Positions 1 through 8,213 of a stretch of DNA of 64,000 nucleotides are shown here, piece after piece. The stretch's first letter is position 1; the number at the start of each line of letters is the position of its first letter. Made by a program: the position numbers and the translations under genes. Below the pieces are notes generated by a model. The model was given only the letters and a program-made list of their open reading frames with translations. It was not told where the DNA came from and did not search any database. Source of the stretch: Akkermansia muciniphila (GTDB lineage Bacteria > Verrucomicrobiota > Verrucomicrobiia > Verrucomicrobiales > V1-33); contig CAMDJM010000010.1 in assembly GCA_945900785.1 (NCBI GenBank), positions 27,124-91,123 on the forward strand, written 5' to 3'.

Positions 1-91
1 GAATATCTTTGTCCCCCGTCTGGATGTCTTAAATATCACCTCACCCAGGCCGCAAAACAAACTAACACCCCAGGACAGTAATACCAACGAT

Positions 92-496
92 ATGAAATCA
101 GATTTGATAGACCACCGCATCAGCGATCTTGAGCAGGAACTTGCTAAATTGCGTATGCGGAAAGTAGCCCTGCTTCAGGAAGAACTCAGCAAACTCCAAT
201 CCGAAATCGGCGGGGTCCGGATTTCGAAACCCACCAAGGGGTGGGCCTCAGAGATCGCCAGCCCCGGCAAGGCTGATCCCTCCCCCCGCAGGAGCGGCGG
301 CCGCGGCAAGAGCATCAGTGAAGAGGAAGTCGTGGAGCGGCTCCGCAAAGTTGTCGCCAGTGCTGGCAGCGAAGGCATCTCCGCCCGGGCTGCTGCCCAG
401 GAAGCCGGTGTCTTCTACCTTCGCGCCATTAAATCCATGGCGGAAAACTTCGTCAAACATGGCAGCGGCAAATGGACCCGCTACACCATCAAATAA
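92..496 (+). CDS. Hypothetical protein: N-terminal coiled coil plus possible winged-helix tail
   Basis: I do not recognise the family by name. The 134-residue product has a heptad-like, Leu/Glu/Lys-rich helix over about residues 8-40 (ISDLEQELAKL, LLQEELSKLQSEI), a Ser/Pro/Gly/Arg linker (about 45-75), and a compact C-terminal segment (about 76-134) of three predicted helices ending in the GKWTRY strand, compatible with a small winged helix. There is no signal peptide or membrane segment, so it is probably cytoplasmic. The ATG at 92 is the first in frame. A strong rho-independent terminator follows 52 bases after the stop, so this is probably a single-gene transcript. A role as a coiled-coil DNA-binding or dimerising protein is inference from shape only. 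Confidence 0.7.
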   Translation: MKSDLIDHRISDLEQELAKLRMRKVALLQEELSKLQSEIGGVRISKPTKGWASEIASPGKADPSPRRSGGRGKSISEEEVVERLRKVVASAGSEGISARAAAQEAGVFYLRAIKSMAENFVKHGSGKWTRYTIK

Positions 497-547
497 TTCA
501 TCCACCGGCCCTGTCTCCGGGATACCAGTGGAGGCAGCGGTCCACCG

Positions 548-577
548 GGAGGAAGCCACGGGGCTTCCTCCTTTTTT
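548..577 (+). terminator. Rho-independent terminator after the first gene
   Basis: A perfect 10-bp GC-rich stem, GGAGGAAGCC with GGCTTCCTCC, closes a 4-base loop and is followed directly by six T residues on the plus strand. It lies about 50 bases after the stop of the gene at 92-496. Confidence 0.85.
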
Positions 578-649
578 GTGCCCATTTCCAAACCACCCCA
601 CCACCCGGGCCAGGGGTAGAGCGGCAGATTTTGGTTCGGGCGTCCCCAC

Positions 650-1231
650 TTAGGGTTTTGTCGGCTCAAGGGGCGGGGACGGCGGCAGCCGTCCCGCATT
701 GGATGCCGCAGCGGGGACGCCCCGGGGCTGCTCCGGGGCTCCTGGGCGGAAGCCGCCTCCATGGCTCGTGGCATAAAGGACGTTTTCGGATTTGCCAAAC
801 ATGAGCACCATGCCGCGCGCCGTGGAGCCCAGGGACTCAAAGTCCTTTGGCTCATAGCGGAACCAGGGGGGCGACTGGGCGGCCGCCGCTATCGTAGGGG
901 AGGGAAACAGGCTGAAAGCGTTATCCACCTTGAGATGTTTCATCAGCGCAGGGGAAGGCTTCACCACGAGGAACCATTCCCATTTTTTGATCCCCTCGGC
1001 ATCAGCCCATTCCCGACGCTCGGCATGGAGAATTTTATCCGCTTCCGTCGGACGTTTCCAAAACGCTTTCTGGAAAACGTCCACAGGATCCGCATTGGTG
1101 AGGGTAGGAGGTGCGGGCAGCGGGCCTGCTGGCGCAGGGAGCACCGGAGGCCGCCTCACACTCCAGATGAAAAAGGCAGAGGCAGCCACGGCAAAGACCG
1201 TAGTGAGGACCAGCAGGGAGCGTTTTGTCAT
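650..1231 (-). CDS. Small membrane-anchored protein, paralogue of the one at 27834-28412
   Basis: The 193-residue product begins MTKRSLLVLT with one hydrophobic segment (about residues 5-22), then a Pro/Ala-rich spacer, then a globular domain containing the motifs AFWKRP, ILHAERREW, KWEWFLVV and DNAF. A protein with the same motifs in the same order (AFWQPP, ILHAERREW, RWEWFLVV, DNAF) is encoded at 27834-28412, where it follows a 2944-aa giant gene. I chose the ATG at 1231; a longer upstream reading is possible but would put residues before the membrane anchor. The family is unnamed to me. It is probably anchored in the inner membrane with the domain outside. Here it is an orphan beside a decayed gene. 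Confidence 0.7.
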   Translation of the reverse strand: MTKRSLLVLTTVFAVAASAFFIWSVRRPPVLPAPAGPLPAPPTLTNADPVDVFQKAFWKRPTEADKILHAERREWADAEGIKKWEWFLVVKPSPALMKHLKVDNAFSLFPSPTIAAAAQSPPWFRYEPKDFESLGSTARGMVLMFGKSENVLYATSHGGGFRPGAPEQPRGVPAAASNAGRLPPSPPLEPTKP

Positions 1232-1265
1232 TTGATGCAGCGTGGGTGGAGCAGCAGCAGTATCC

Positions 1266-1841
1266 TTAGTCGCCTTCCATGAAGCTGCAAATGGCTTGAA
1301 AGCGTGACTTCCGGTAACGACGCACCCTTGCCGGACTTGCTGCAGGTATGAATGAAAATCCGGAAAGCACCCGCAGGGTTTGCCGGGAACCGGGCAGCGC
1401 ATGCTGAAGTCCGCCACTCCGGGCAAGGAAAACCAAGGTTCCACGGTTCAACCATCCAATAATGCTCCCATGCAGGCCAAGAGCCTGAGCCAATATGCCA
1501 TTTTGGCCATGACTGCCGGGATATTGATAGAAATGCAAATCGTCAGGATCGATGATGAAATGGATGGTGCGCCGCCGCCGGCGCAAGGTGCCTTCATCGC
1601 GGAGGTAATAAAACAGCTCTCCTTCAACATAACGCATATGGAAAAGGCTGATGCTGCCAGAAATGTCATCCATGTAGGCCAGTTCTGATGTCAGGAGGTT
1701 TTCCAGTGCCCCCTGATTCGTCAGACCGCTGAAACCGCCCGTGGGATAAGTCGTCCCGTCGGTGAAAGCGGTTTCCGAACCGGCATCATGCCGCCGTAAA
1801 TCAAAGGCCGGCAAACGGCTGGCCGCCAGTTCCCTGACGGG
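1266..1841 (-). pseudogene. Decayed fragment resembling a vWA/MoxR-associated (ternary conflict) system protein
   Basis: The reading frame has protein-like sequence over its first ~105 codons (PAFDLRRHD, GGFSGLTNQGALENLL, SELAYMDD, HMRYVEGELFYYLRDEG, RRRRRTIHFIIDPD) and then loses that character. No good start is present: the frame is closed by a TGA at 1842-1844, and only a TTG at 1814 could initiate. The motifs recall proteins encoded next to vWA and MoxR ATPase genes in bacterial conflict systems; that identification is from memory and tentative. No partner ATPase, vWA or beta-propeller gene is in the window. I read it as a remnant truncated at both ends. Confidence 0.45.
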
Positions 1842-2151
1842 TCAGATGATCTGACGGGAGCCCAGCCTGACGTCTGCAAAAACCGCCCCATGATTTCACG
1901 TCCTTAGCGCAGCCGGGCCGGAGAGTCAATAACGGCGGCCTGTTCCCCGGACCGGAGGCCAAAACTATGGCCTCCCGCTCCCGGCGCCTCCAGCGCCTGC
2001 GCGAACCAGAGGCGATCCAACGGCTGGTCGGCGCGGTTTTGCCGTAGCCGGGGTAAATGCGTTCGGCGACCTGCTGCGGCGGATCCTTTGGCAGGGCCGC
2101 TCAACCTAAAGTGCTGAATTGGCTGCCTGGTTTAAAGCATAGCATCCACTC
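1842..2151. other. 310-bp stretch with no supported gene
   Basis: This lies between the decayed fragment and the 3' end of the ECF sigma gene. A 66-codon minus-strand frame (1904-2104) is open, but it shows no recognisable motif. I see no terminator hairpin with a T-run and no tRNA. It probably contains more debris of the decayed neighbour. Confidence 0.5.
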
Positions 2152-2853
2152 TCACTGCATCGCCCGGAAGAGATACGCGATTTCATCGTCAATTTCCGAG
2201 GCATCGGCAACGAGCCGGGAAACTTCCTGCCGGACAATTTCCCGGAAGCGGGCGCGCAGGCGGCTGATGGCGGTGCGGATGCTGCCGGGCGTCATGCCAA
2301 AGCGGGAAGTGAGTTCCCCGGCGGCGGGGCTGCGGTCGCCCGGATCCAGCAGCAGTGGACGCATCAGGGAAAACCGCTCGGATTGCCCGATGGTGGCCTG
2401 TTCCGCCTGGATGCGGTCCAGGCAAAGCGTGATCAGGGTGTGGGCCCATTTGCGGTCGTAGGCGGCTTCCGGCGTTTCGCCATTACTGGGCAGACTGGGT
2501 AGAAATTCCGCCTTAAAGGGCACATGTTCCACCTGGCCCCCGCGCTTCAGACTTTTGGAGCTGCGGTGATAATCCACCATAAAGTGCCGCAGGCTGGAGA
2601 GGAGATAGGAACGGAAGCGCCCTAGCCCGGGATCGGCATGGCCCGGAAGGTTTTTTTCCAACAGGTGCTTGAAGAAGGACTGCGTGATATCCTGGGCGTT
2701 CTCATGACTCTGACCGGAACGGCGGGCGTAGGAATAGAGCGGTTCCCAATAAGTCTGGCAGAGCGATTCCAAGGCAGGCCGGCTTTCCGCTGGATCGGAC
2801 TTGGCGGAATCCAAAATCACAGTCCAGCAGGTGGTATTAAAATGGGAACTCAT
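2152..2853 (-). CDS. ECF-family RNA polymerase sigma factor
   Basis: The 233-residue protein has the sigma-2 region at about residues 20-100, including TYWEPLYSYARRSG and the DITQSFFKHLLE segment common in planctomycete and verrucomicrobial ECF factors, and a sigma-4 helix-turn-helix at about 170-215 (ELTSRFGMTPGSIRTAISRL). Unlike typical 170-190 aa ECFs it has a longer linker and a ~20-residue C-terminal tail. It is divergent from the Ser/Thr kinase gene at 2956, with only 102 bp between the two starts. No anti-sigma factor gene is adjacent. In these phyla such ECF genes are often paired with a protein kinase that is thought to control them; applying this here is inference from the arrangement. 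Confidence 0.9.
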   Translation of the reverse strand: MSSHFNTTCWTVILDSAKSDPAESRPALESLCQTYWEPLYSYARRSGQSHENAQDITQSFFKHLLEKNLPGHADPGLGRFRSYLLSSLRHFMVDYHRSSKSLKRGGQVEHVPFKAEFLPSLPSNGETPEAAYDRKWAHTLITLCLDRIQAEQATIGQSERFSLMRPLLLDPGDRSPAAGELTSRFGMTPGSIRTAISRLRARFREIVRQEVSRLVADASEIDDEIAYLFRAMQ

Positions 2854-2955
2854 CCGGAGGGGTGCGGCATCATGTCCATCTGCCTGCCGATGGCAAGGTT
2901 ACTGAAAAAAAATTTGCGGTGCTGCCCTGAATCTGGCCATCATTACCGCCCTGCC

Positions 2956-5616
2956 ATGAATCGTGAAGCCCCGTCTCCTCAACCTACCCTGTCGGACCAC
3001 CATGTCCTTTCGCTGCTCCAGGACGTGCTGGTGCCCTGTGAAGCCGGGCAGGATGAGCCCGGGGATACGCTGGGCCCCTACCGGCTGACCGGCAAGCTGG
3101 GGGAAGGCGGCTTCGGCGTGGTCTGGCAGGCGGAGCAGTCGCAGCCTGTGCAGCGCGAGGTCGCCTTGAAAATGATCAAGCTGGGCATGGACAGCCGGGA
3201 GGTCCTGGCCCGCTTTGACCAGGAAAGACAGGTCCTGGCGGAGATGGAGCACCCAAACATCGCCGCCATGCTGGATGCGAATATGTCGGCAGATGGGAGA
3301 CCCTACTTTGTCATGGAGTTGGTCAAAGGTGATCCCGTAACGCTCTACTGCGAAAAACGCAGGCTGCTGCCAAGCGAGCGGATCCTGCTCTTTATGGCCA
3401 TCTGCCGCGGCGTGCAGCACGCGCACCAAAAAGGGGTGATCCACCGCGACCTGAAACCTTCCAATCTCCTCGTCGCCGAAGTCGATGGCCTTCCCGTGCC
3501 CAAGATCATTGATTTCGGCATTTCCAAAGCCATCACTACCCGCCGCATCGCGGAGTTGCCGATGATGACCCGCATCGGCCTGGCCGTCGGGACACCGCTT
3601 TACATGTCCCCGGAGCAAATCTCTGAAACTGGCCAGGTGGACACGCGCAGCGACATTTATGCGCTGGGCGTCTTGCTGTATGAATTGCTGACGGGCGAGC
3701 CGCCTTTCGCCGATTTTCATCTGGAAGGCCGCAGCCAGGTGGAACTGCGGCGGGTCATCTGTGAGGAAACGCCCCTACGCCCTTCCCGTCAAGTGAGGCA
3801 CCGCAAGGCCCTGGCCTGTCCCGGTGAAAGCCAACTGCCCGCTGACCTGGACTGGATCATCCTGCGTGCGCTGGAAAAGGAACCCGCCCGGCGCTATCCC
3901 TCCGCGGCGGAATTCGCGGCAGATCTCCAGCGTTTTTTACATCAGCAGCCCGTCCTGGCCCGTCCTCCTTCCGCCGGCTACGTGGCCCTGCGTTGGATTC
4001 AGCGGCACCGGTTGGCCTTCACGGCTGCCGTGGTCAGCGCCGTAGCCCTGTTCAGCGGCACCACCGTAGCCGCCTGGCAGGCTGTCAAGGCACATCGCGC
4101 CAGGGAAGCCGCCGAAGCCCAGACCGCCCGCGCCATTGAGGCCGAATCCCGCGCGAGACAAACCGCCGGATTTTTAACAAAACTCCTGGATGATGCTGCG
4201 GAGGAAATTGAAAAAGGCCACAACCCGGAAGCCCTGCAGCGCGCCCTCGACCGGAACAATGGACCGCTCATGGCTCTCGGCGATGACCCGCAACTGCAAA
4301 GCAATCTGCTCGAGCGCGTCTCTGGCCTGTATTCCACCATCAGCGATTGGAAAACCGCCCTGCAACTCCTGAAATCCCGCGTCCAGGCTGTCGCCGCCGT
4401 GCATGGGGCAGAAAGCCCTGAAGCCCGGGAAGCGCAATTGACCTATCTGAAACTGGAAACCGACCAGGGGGCCCGCTTCACCGTTCCACCACTGCTGTTG
4501 AACCTGCGGGACCAGCTGGAAGCCTCAGAGGGGAAGGGCGACCGGTTTTGGTTTGAACTGCAACGCGAGCTGGTCCGCTCCTATATCAAACTGGACCTGG
4601 ACGCCGAGGCCCTGGCCTGCTCCAAAGCCACCCTGGCCGAGGCAGAAAAGCGAACTTTGCCAAAACCACAATTGCAGCTCGTTCACCTCAGCCATGCCGC
4701 CATTCTGGAAAAGATCCGGGATTACGATGGAGCCGAGGCGATCCTTGAACGATGCCGCAGCTATAGCAGGGGAAAACAAGCCTGGCCGGTGGAGAAACGC
4801 CTAATTTATCTCCTCAAATCAAAAGGCGACCACGCCCACGCCGCAGATATCCTCCGCCAACGCCTCACTCAATTGCACCATGGCCCCCAGGAAGGCGGAC
4901 CCGACCTCCCCGCTACCCTGCTCTGGCTCAGCGAGTTCGAAAGCGCCGCCGGACAACATGAATCCGCCATCCGCCACACCTTGGAAGCCCTCACTTTGGC
5001 CCGTCAGCAGCCCTCCTCCCCCGAACAATCCAAGGAGAGCACCCGCAGTGATATCGGCGATTCCCTCCGCGCCCTGGCCGCCGCTGAAAGCGCCGCCGGG
5101 CAGCACATTCCCGCCCTGGCCCACGCCCGCGAAGCCCGTGAAAACGCCGACGGCCAGGGCCAAAAATCCGCCCTCGTCAAAGCCATCACCTGCGAAGCCA
5201 AGGTGCAGGAAGCCGCCGGCCACCTGGAGGAAGCCTATCAATGTTACGGCGAAGCCCAGGACCTGCGGGAGGACCGCCTCGCCAATTACCGCAGCCGCAC
5301 CACCAGCCTGGAACCCATGTGGCGCATCCGCATGGCCCAGGGCCGCTGGGCCGATGCCATGTCCCGCGCCGCCGAAATGTGGCCCCAGCCTGGAATCGAT
5401 GATCCTGCGGCCCTGGAGGACGTTGATCACCTCGGACAAATCGCCAAGCTTGGCCTGCAGGCATGGCAAGCCGCCCAAAGCGTCCATCCTGACACCCCGC
5501 CTCCCCCATCCCTCCCCCTCTGGCTCACCGCCGCAAAAAACCTGCAGGAATTGGAAGCCACTCAAAAAAAAGCCAGTCAACTCCTGGAAACCGCCCGGAA
5601 ATCAGCCGGAGCCTGA
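2956..5616 (+). CDS. Membrane-anchored Ser/Thr protein kinase with C-terminal helical (TPR-like) region
   Basis: The kinase domain covers about residues 42-330. Visible elements are the glycine loop GEGGFGVV (from G49), the ATP-binding lysine K72 in VALKMIK, the catalytic loop HRDLKPSN (H163, D165, N170), the DFG motif (D186), and GTPLYMSPEQ. All key residues are intact, so it should be active. One membrane span follows at about 353-375, then ~510 residues of Ala/Leu/Glu-rich helical repeats resembling TPRs, presumably on the far side of the membrane as a sensor or docking domain. The open frame extends upstream to 2638, but that part overlaps the divergent sigma gene. The ATG at 2956 places the kinase domain near the N-terminus as usual. 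The likely substrate or partner is the divergent ECF sigma factor (inference). Confidence 0.93.
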   Translation: MNREAPSPQPTLSDHHVLSLLQDVLVPCEAGQDEPGDTLGPYRLTGKLGEGGFGVVWQAEQSQPVQREVALKMIKLGMDSREVLARFDQERQVLAEMEHPNIAAMLDANMSADGRPYFVMELVKGDPVTLYCEKRRLLPSERILLFMAICRGVQHAHQKGVIHRDLKPSNLLVAEVDGLPVPKIIDFGISKAITTRRIAELPMMTRIGLAVGTPLYMSPEQISETGQVDTRSDIYALGVLLYELLTGEPPFADFHLEGRSQVELRRVICEETPLRPSRQVRHRKALACPGESQLPADLDWIILRALEKEPARRYPSAAEFAADLQRFLHQQPVLARPPSAGYVALRWIQRHRLAFTAAVVSAVALFSGTTVAAWQAVKAHRAREAAEAQTARAIEAESRARQTAGFLTKLLDDAAEEIEKGHNPEALQRALDRNNGPLMALGDDPQLQSNLLERVSGLYSTISDWKTALQLLKSRVQAVAAVHGAESPEAREAQLTYLKLETDQGARFTVPPLLLNLRDQLEASEGKGDRFWFELQRELVRSYIKLDLDAEALACSKATLAEAEKRTLPKPQLQLVHLSHAAILEKIRDYDGAEAILERCRSYSRGKQAWPVEKRLIYLLKSKGDHAHAADILRQRLTQLHHGPQEGGPDLPATLLWLSEFESAAGQHESAIRHTLEALTLARQQPSSPEQSKESTRSDIGDSLRALAAAESAAGQHIPALAHAREARENADGQGQKSALVKAITCEAKVQEAAGHLEEAYQCYGEAQDLREDRLANYRSRTTSLEPMWRIRMAQGRWADAMSRAAEMWPQPGIDDPAALEDVDHLGQIAKLGLQAWQAAQSVHPDTPPPPSLPLWLTAAKNLQELEATQKKASQLLETARKSAGA

Positions 5617-5673
5617 CATTGACTGCGACATTGACCGCTGATTCCTGGAGGACACATCCCACATCCCCAGCTC

Positions 5674-6489
5674 TCAGCACGGACGCACCAGATCCGCACT
5701 GGAAAGCACCCGCCGCGCCCCATCATCCGTTTGCAATAGCAACTCCCCCTCCGGCCCCAGGCCACACACCACCCCCTCCATTTCCTGCCCCGCCGCTGTC
5801 AGCCTCACGCGCTTTTCCGCCAGCCAGCTCCGCCGCCAGCCTTCCTCCCGCAGCCGGGAAAAATCCTCCCCTACCCTCCCGCACCACCGCTCCAGCGCCT
5901 TCAGAAAATGGGTCAGGAACCGTCCCCGGTCCACCGCCAACCCTCCGCACTCGATCCAGACCGATGTCGCCGTTTTCCTTAAATCCTCCGGGAAATCCGC
6001 CGGCTCCACATTCAAATTAAAGCCACAGCCAATCACCACCGAGCCGCCGCCCGCATCCATCGCACTCTCCACCAAAATCCCTGCCACCTTCCTGCCGGAC
6101 AGGTAGAGATCATTCGGCCACTTCACCTCCACCCGGCCTCCCAGACCCGGCACCGCCTCCAGGGCATCGCATCCCGCCAGAGCCGCCGCCAGGGTCAGGC
6201 GGGGCCAATGCTCCATCGGCAGCTCCCCCCCAGGCCGCAGCAGAGCGGAAACAATCCCATTCCGCCCCGCAGGTGAAACCCAGCGAGCCCCACGCCGGCC
6301 CCGCCCGGCCGACTGCTCCTCCGCCAGCACCACCGTCCGGTCCGGAGCCCCCGCCAAAGCCAGCCGCCGCGCTTCATCATTCGTCGATCCTGTCCGCTGC
6401 AGACAGACCACGTTCCAGCCCGGCAGGGCCACCTGCAGCGCCACCGGGTCCAAAGGTTCCGATTGGATAGCCATCTCCTGGAAGATCAA
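5674..6489 (-). CDS. birA: Biotin--[acetyl-CoA-carboxylase] ligase, catalytic form without DNA-binding domain
   Basis: The protein activates biotin with ATP and transfers it to the lysine of biotin carboxyl carrier proteins in the cytoplasm. Seen: the biotinyl-AMP loop SAGRGRRGARW, the lysine-containing KWPNDLY segment followed by GRKVAGILVE, the substrate-entry motif TGSTND, and a small SH3-like C-terminal domain. The 271 residues match class I (monofunctional) ligases, with no N-terminal helix-turn-helix. Its start overlaps the nadC stop. The frame opens with TTG at 6489 (4-base overlap), while an in-frame ATG at 6474 is a good alternative and would give 266 residues. It is probably cotranscribed with nadC. 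The 3' end converges on the kinase gene with a 57-bp gap. Confidence 0.92.
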   Translation of the reverse strand: MIFQEMAIQSEPLDPVALQVALPGWNVVCLQRTGSTNDEARRLALAGAPDRTVVLAEEQSAGRGRRGARWVSPAGRNGIVSALLRPGGELPMEHWPRLTLAAALAGCDALEAVPGLGGRVEVKWPNDLYLSGRKVAGILVESAMDAGGGSVVIGCGFNLNVEPADFPEDLRKTATSVWIECGGLAVDRGRFLTHFLKALERWCGRVGEDFSRLREEGWRRSWLAEKRVRLTAAGQEMEGVVCGLGPEGELLLQTDDGARRVLSSADLVRPC

Positions 6490-7343
6490 AACGCCGTGCC
6501 GGACACATCCAGGGAAAGATCCAGCGCCTTCACCGAGTGCGTCAGCGCCCCGGAACTGATAAAATCAACCCCTGTGGCGGCGATCTGCGGCAGGCGCTCC
6601 AGCGTGATCCCGCCACTCGCCTCCAGTTCCACCCCACTGCTCTGGGCCAACGCCACACACTCCCGCATCTGCTCCAGCGTCATGTTATCCAGCAAAATAC
6701 AGGATACCCCCCGCAGCGTCAGGAAACCCCGCACCTGCTCCACCGTATCCGCCTCCAGTTCCACCTTCATGTCAGGATGGGCCGCCTTCAGCGCCACGAT
6801 CCCTGCCTGCAATCCCTCCAGGCCACCCGCCCTGGGCAAATGGTTATCCTTCACCATCGCCATATCGTAAAGCCCCGTCCGGTGATTCGTCCCCCCGCCA
6901 GTCCGCACCGCTGCCTTTTCCAGCCAGCGCCAGCCCGGCGTCGTCTTCCGTGTGTCCAGGATCCGCGCCTTCGTTCCCGCCACCGCCTTCACATAGACCG
7001 CCGTCTGCGAAGCGATCCCGCTCAGCCGTTGCAGAAAATTCAGCGCCGTCCGCTCCGCCGTCAAAATACTCCGGGCCGGTCCTGACAACTCCATCACCAC
7101 CTCCCGCACCGCCAAAGCCTCCCCATCCTGCTTCCGCACTGTCACCGAAATAGCTGGATCCACCGCCCGGAACACCGCCTCCGCCACCCCCACTCCCGCC
7201 AGCACCCCTTGCTCCTTCGCCAGAATCACTGCCTCCAGCCGGGCCTCCGCCGTCACAAAAAAACGCGCCGTCGCATCCCCCGGACCCACGTCCTCCGCCA
7301 GGGCCATCCGGATCAACTCATGCACTTCAGCAGGCAAACTCAT
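6486..7343 (-). CDS. nadC: Nicotinate-nucleotide pyrophosphorylase (carboxylating)
   Basis: The enzyme converts quinolinate and PRPP to nicotinate mononucleotide, CO2 and pyrophosphate in de novo NAD synthesis. The family signatures are clear: DTRKTTPGWRWLEKAAV, GGGTNHRTGL, MVKDNHL, the ELEADT segment and the ASGGIT / SSGALTHS C-terminal barrel motifs. I start it at the ATG at 7343 (MSLPAEVHEL), which gives 285 residues, the normal length; an upstream in-frame extension to 7382 adds an atypical Gly/Trp-rich leader. It overlaps birA by 4 bases, so the two cofactor genes form one transcript. No nadA or nadB is in the window. Confidence 0.95.
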   Translation of the reverse strand: MSLPAEVHELIRMALAEDVGPGDATARFFVTAEARLEAVILAKEQGVLAGVGVAEAVFRAVDPAISVTVRKQDGEALAVREVVMELSGPARSILTAERTALNFLQRLSGIASQTAVYVKAVAGTKARILDTRKTTPGWRWLEKAAVRTGGGTNHRTGLYDMAMVKDNHLPRAGGLEGLQAGIVALKAAHPDMKVELEADTVEQVRGFLTLRGVSCILLDNMTLEQMRECVALAQSSGVELEASGGITLERLPQIAATGVDFISSGALTHSVKALDLSLDVSGTAF

Positions 7344-7550
7344 CCCCCACCATGCCCCACCCCATCCGCCATGCAAGCCCACTGGAATTGGGCAATTGCG
7401 CGCAAAGATCCAAAATCACAGCGGCACAGGCCACAAAACGGGACCTGCTTTACACAAAAACAACGCCTGCGACCTGCCCATTTCAAAATTGCAGTCAAAA
7501 TCCCCCGCCGCTGGGGAATTGCTAAAACTCGCGCTGATTTGCTGATTTAT
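7344..7550. other. Intergenic region between nadC and the HNH nuclease gene
   Basis: This 207-bp, comparatively AT-rich gap holds the presumed nadC-birA promoter. A TTGACT hexamer on the minus strand (7492-7497) is present, but I cannot pair it with a convincing -10. No terminator hairpin with a T-run is visible after the HNH gene. Confidence 0.4.
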
Positions 7551-8213
7551 TCAGCTTGCAGGCAAACTTGCTTCCAGGGCTTCTATCCAATAGCGGAATG
7601 GCTTCTTGTGAAGCGGGACATTTTCGCCATACCACGGATGGATTTGGACCAAGTCCAGGCGACGGGAGGAGTAGCGGTTCAAATCGTAAATTTTGATGGT
7701 TTTTTCCGCCCGTATACGATTCGCCTCATTCAGTCGGCGTTTGGGCACCAGTTTTCCTGTGGTGAATTCGCAGGAAAAATAACGGTGAAACTCATAGTCC
7801 AGCGCATCCGGTTTCAGAAGAGCGTCGTCCCAAGTGTCGCGTTTTGCGTTTTGGCAACCGCTGCAGCAGGCGAATAAATTGTCCCAAGCCAGCCGCAGAT
7901 CTGGTCTGGAATAGGGACCGCTTTTGGGGCGGAAATGCTCGATAGTTTCGGACGTCATATCATCTGTCATCGGATAGCCATCGCAAAATGAACAATGGTC
8001 CGAAGTCTGATGACAAAGCAGCGCGAAGAGGATTTGGTTTATTTTGCGGTTTTCCCACCGTGGCCAATCCTTACTGTCAGGATGGTTTTGAAGGTAGGTT
8101 TCAAGAAAGGCGGCGAGTTCCAGCCCAGTCGCATCCAGGTCGTCAACCCCCTGAATGCCCAGCGAATTCAGTTTGCCCAATGTTTCAAGGTTCAACCGAG
8201 ACTGTCTGATCAT
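7551..8213 (-). CDS. HNH endonuclease, PtuB-like subunit of a Septu-type defence unit
   Basis: The 220-residue protein carries a zinc-stabilised HNH fold: C74/C77 (CSFC), the E92-H93 catalytic pair in ETIEHFRPKS, N112 in AWDNL, and C117/C120 followed by NAKRD. This is the pattern of HNH nucleases paired with SMC-like ATPases, as in Septu PtuB and some retron effectors. Its ATG overlaps the stop of the ATPase gene upstream (ATGA, 4 bases), so the two are translationally coupled. I saw no reverse transcriptase or retron RNA nearby, so a Septu-like two-gene unit is the simplest reading. Expected role: DNA or tRNA cleavage when triggered by phage infection (inference from the family). Confidence 0.85.
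   Translation of the reverse strand: MIRQSRLNLETLGKLNSLGIQGVDDLDATGLELAAFLETYLQNHPDSKDWPRWENRKINQILFALLCHQTSDHCSFCDGYPMTDDMTSETIEHFRPKSGPYSRPDLRLAWDNLFACCSGCQNAKRDTWDDALLKPDALDYEFHRYFSCEFTTGKLVPKRRLNEANRIRAEKTIKIYDLNRYSSRRLDLVQIHPWYGENVPLHKKPFRYWIEALEASLPAS

Noticed and set aside
7209..7877. Plus-strand 222-codon frame crossing nadC, a gap and the HNH gene
   Set aside because: It spans two well-supported minus-strand genes and their gap; no domain is visible.
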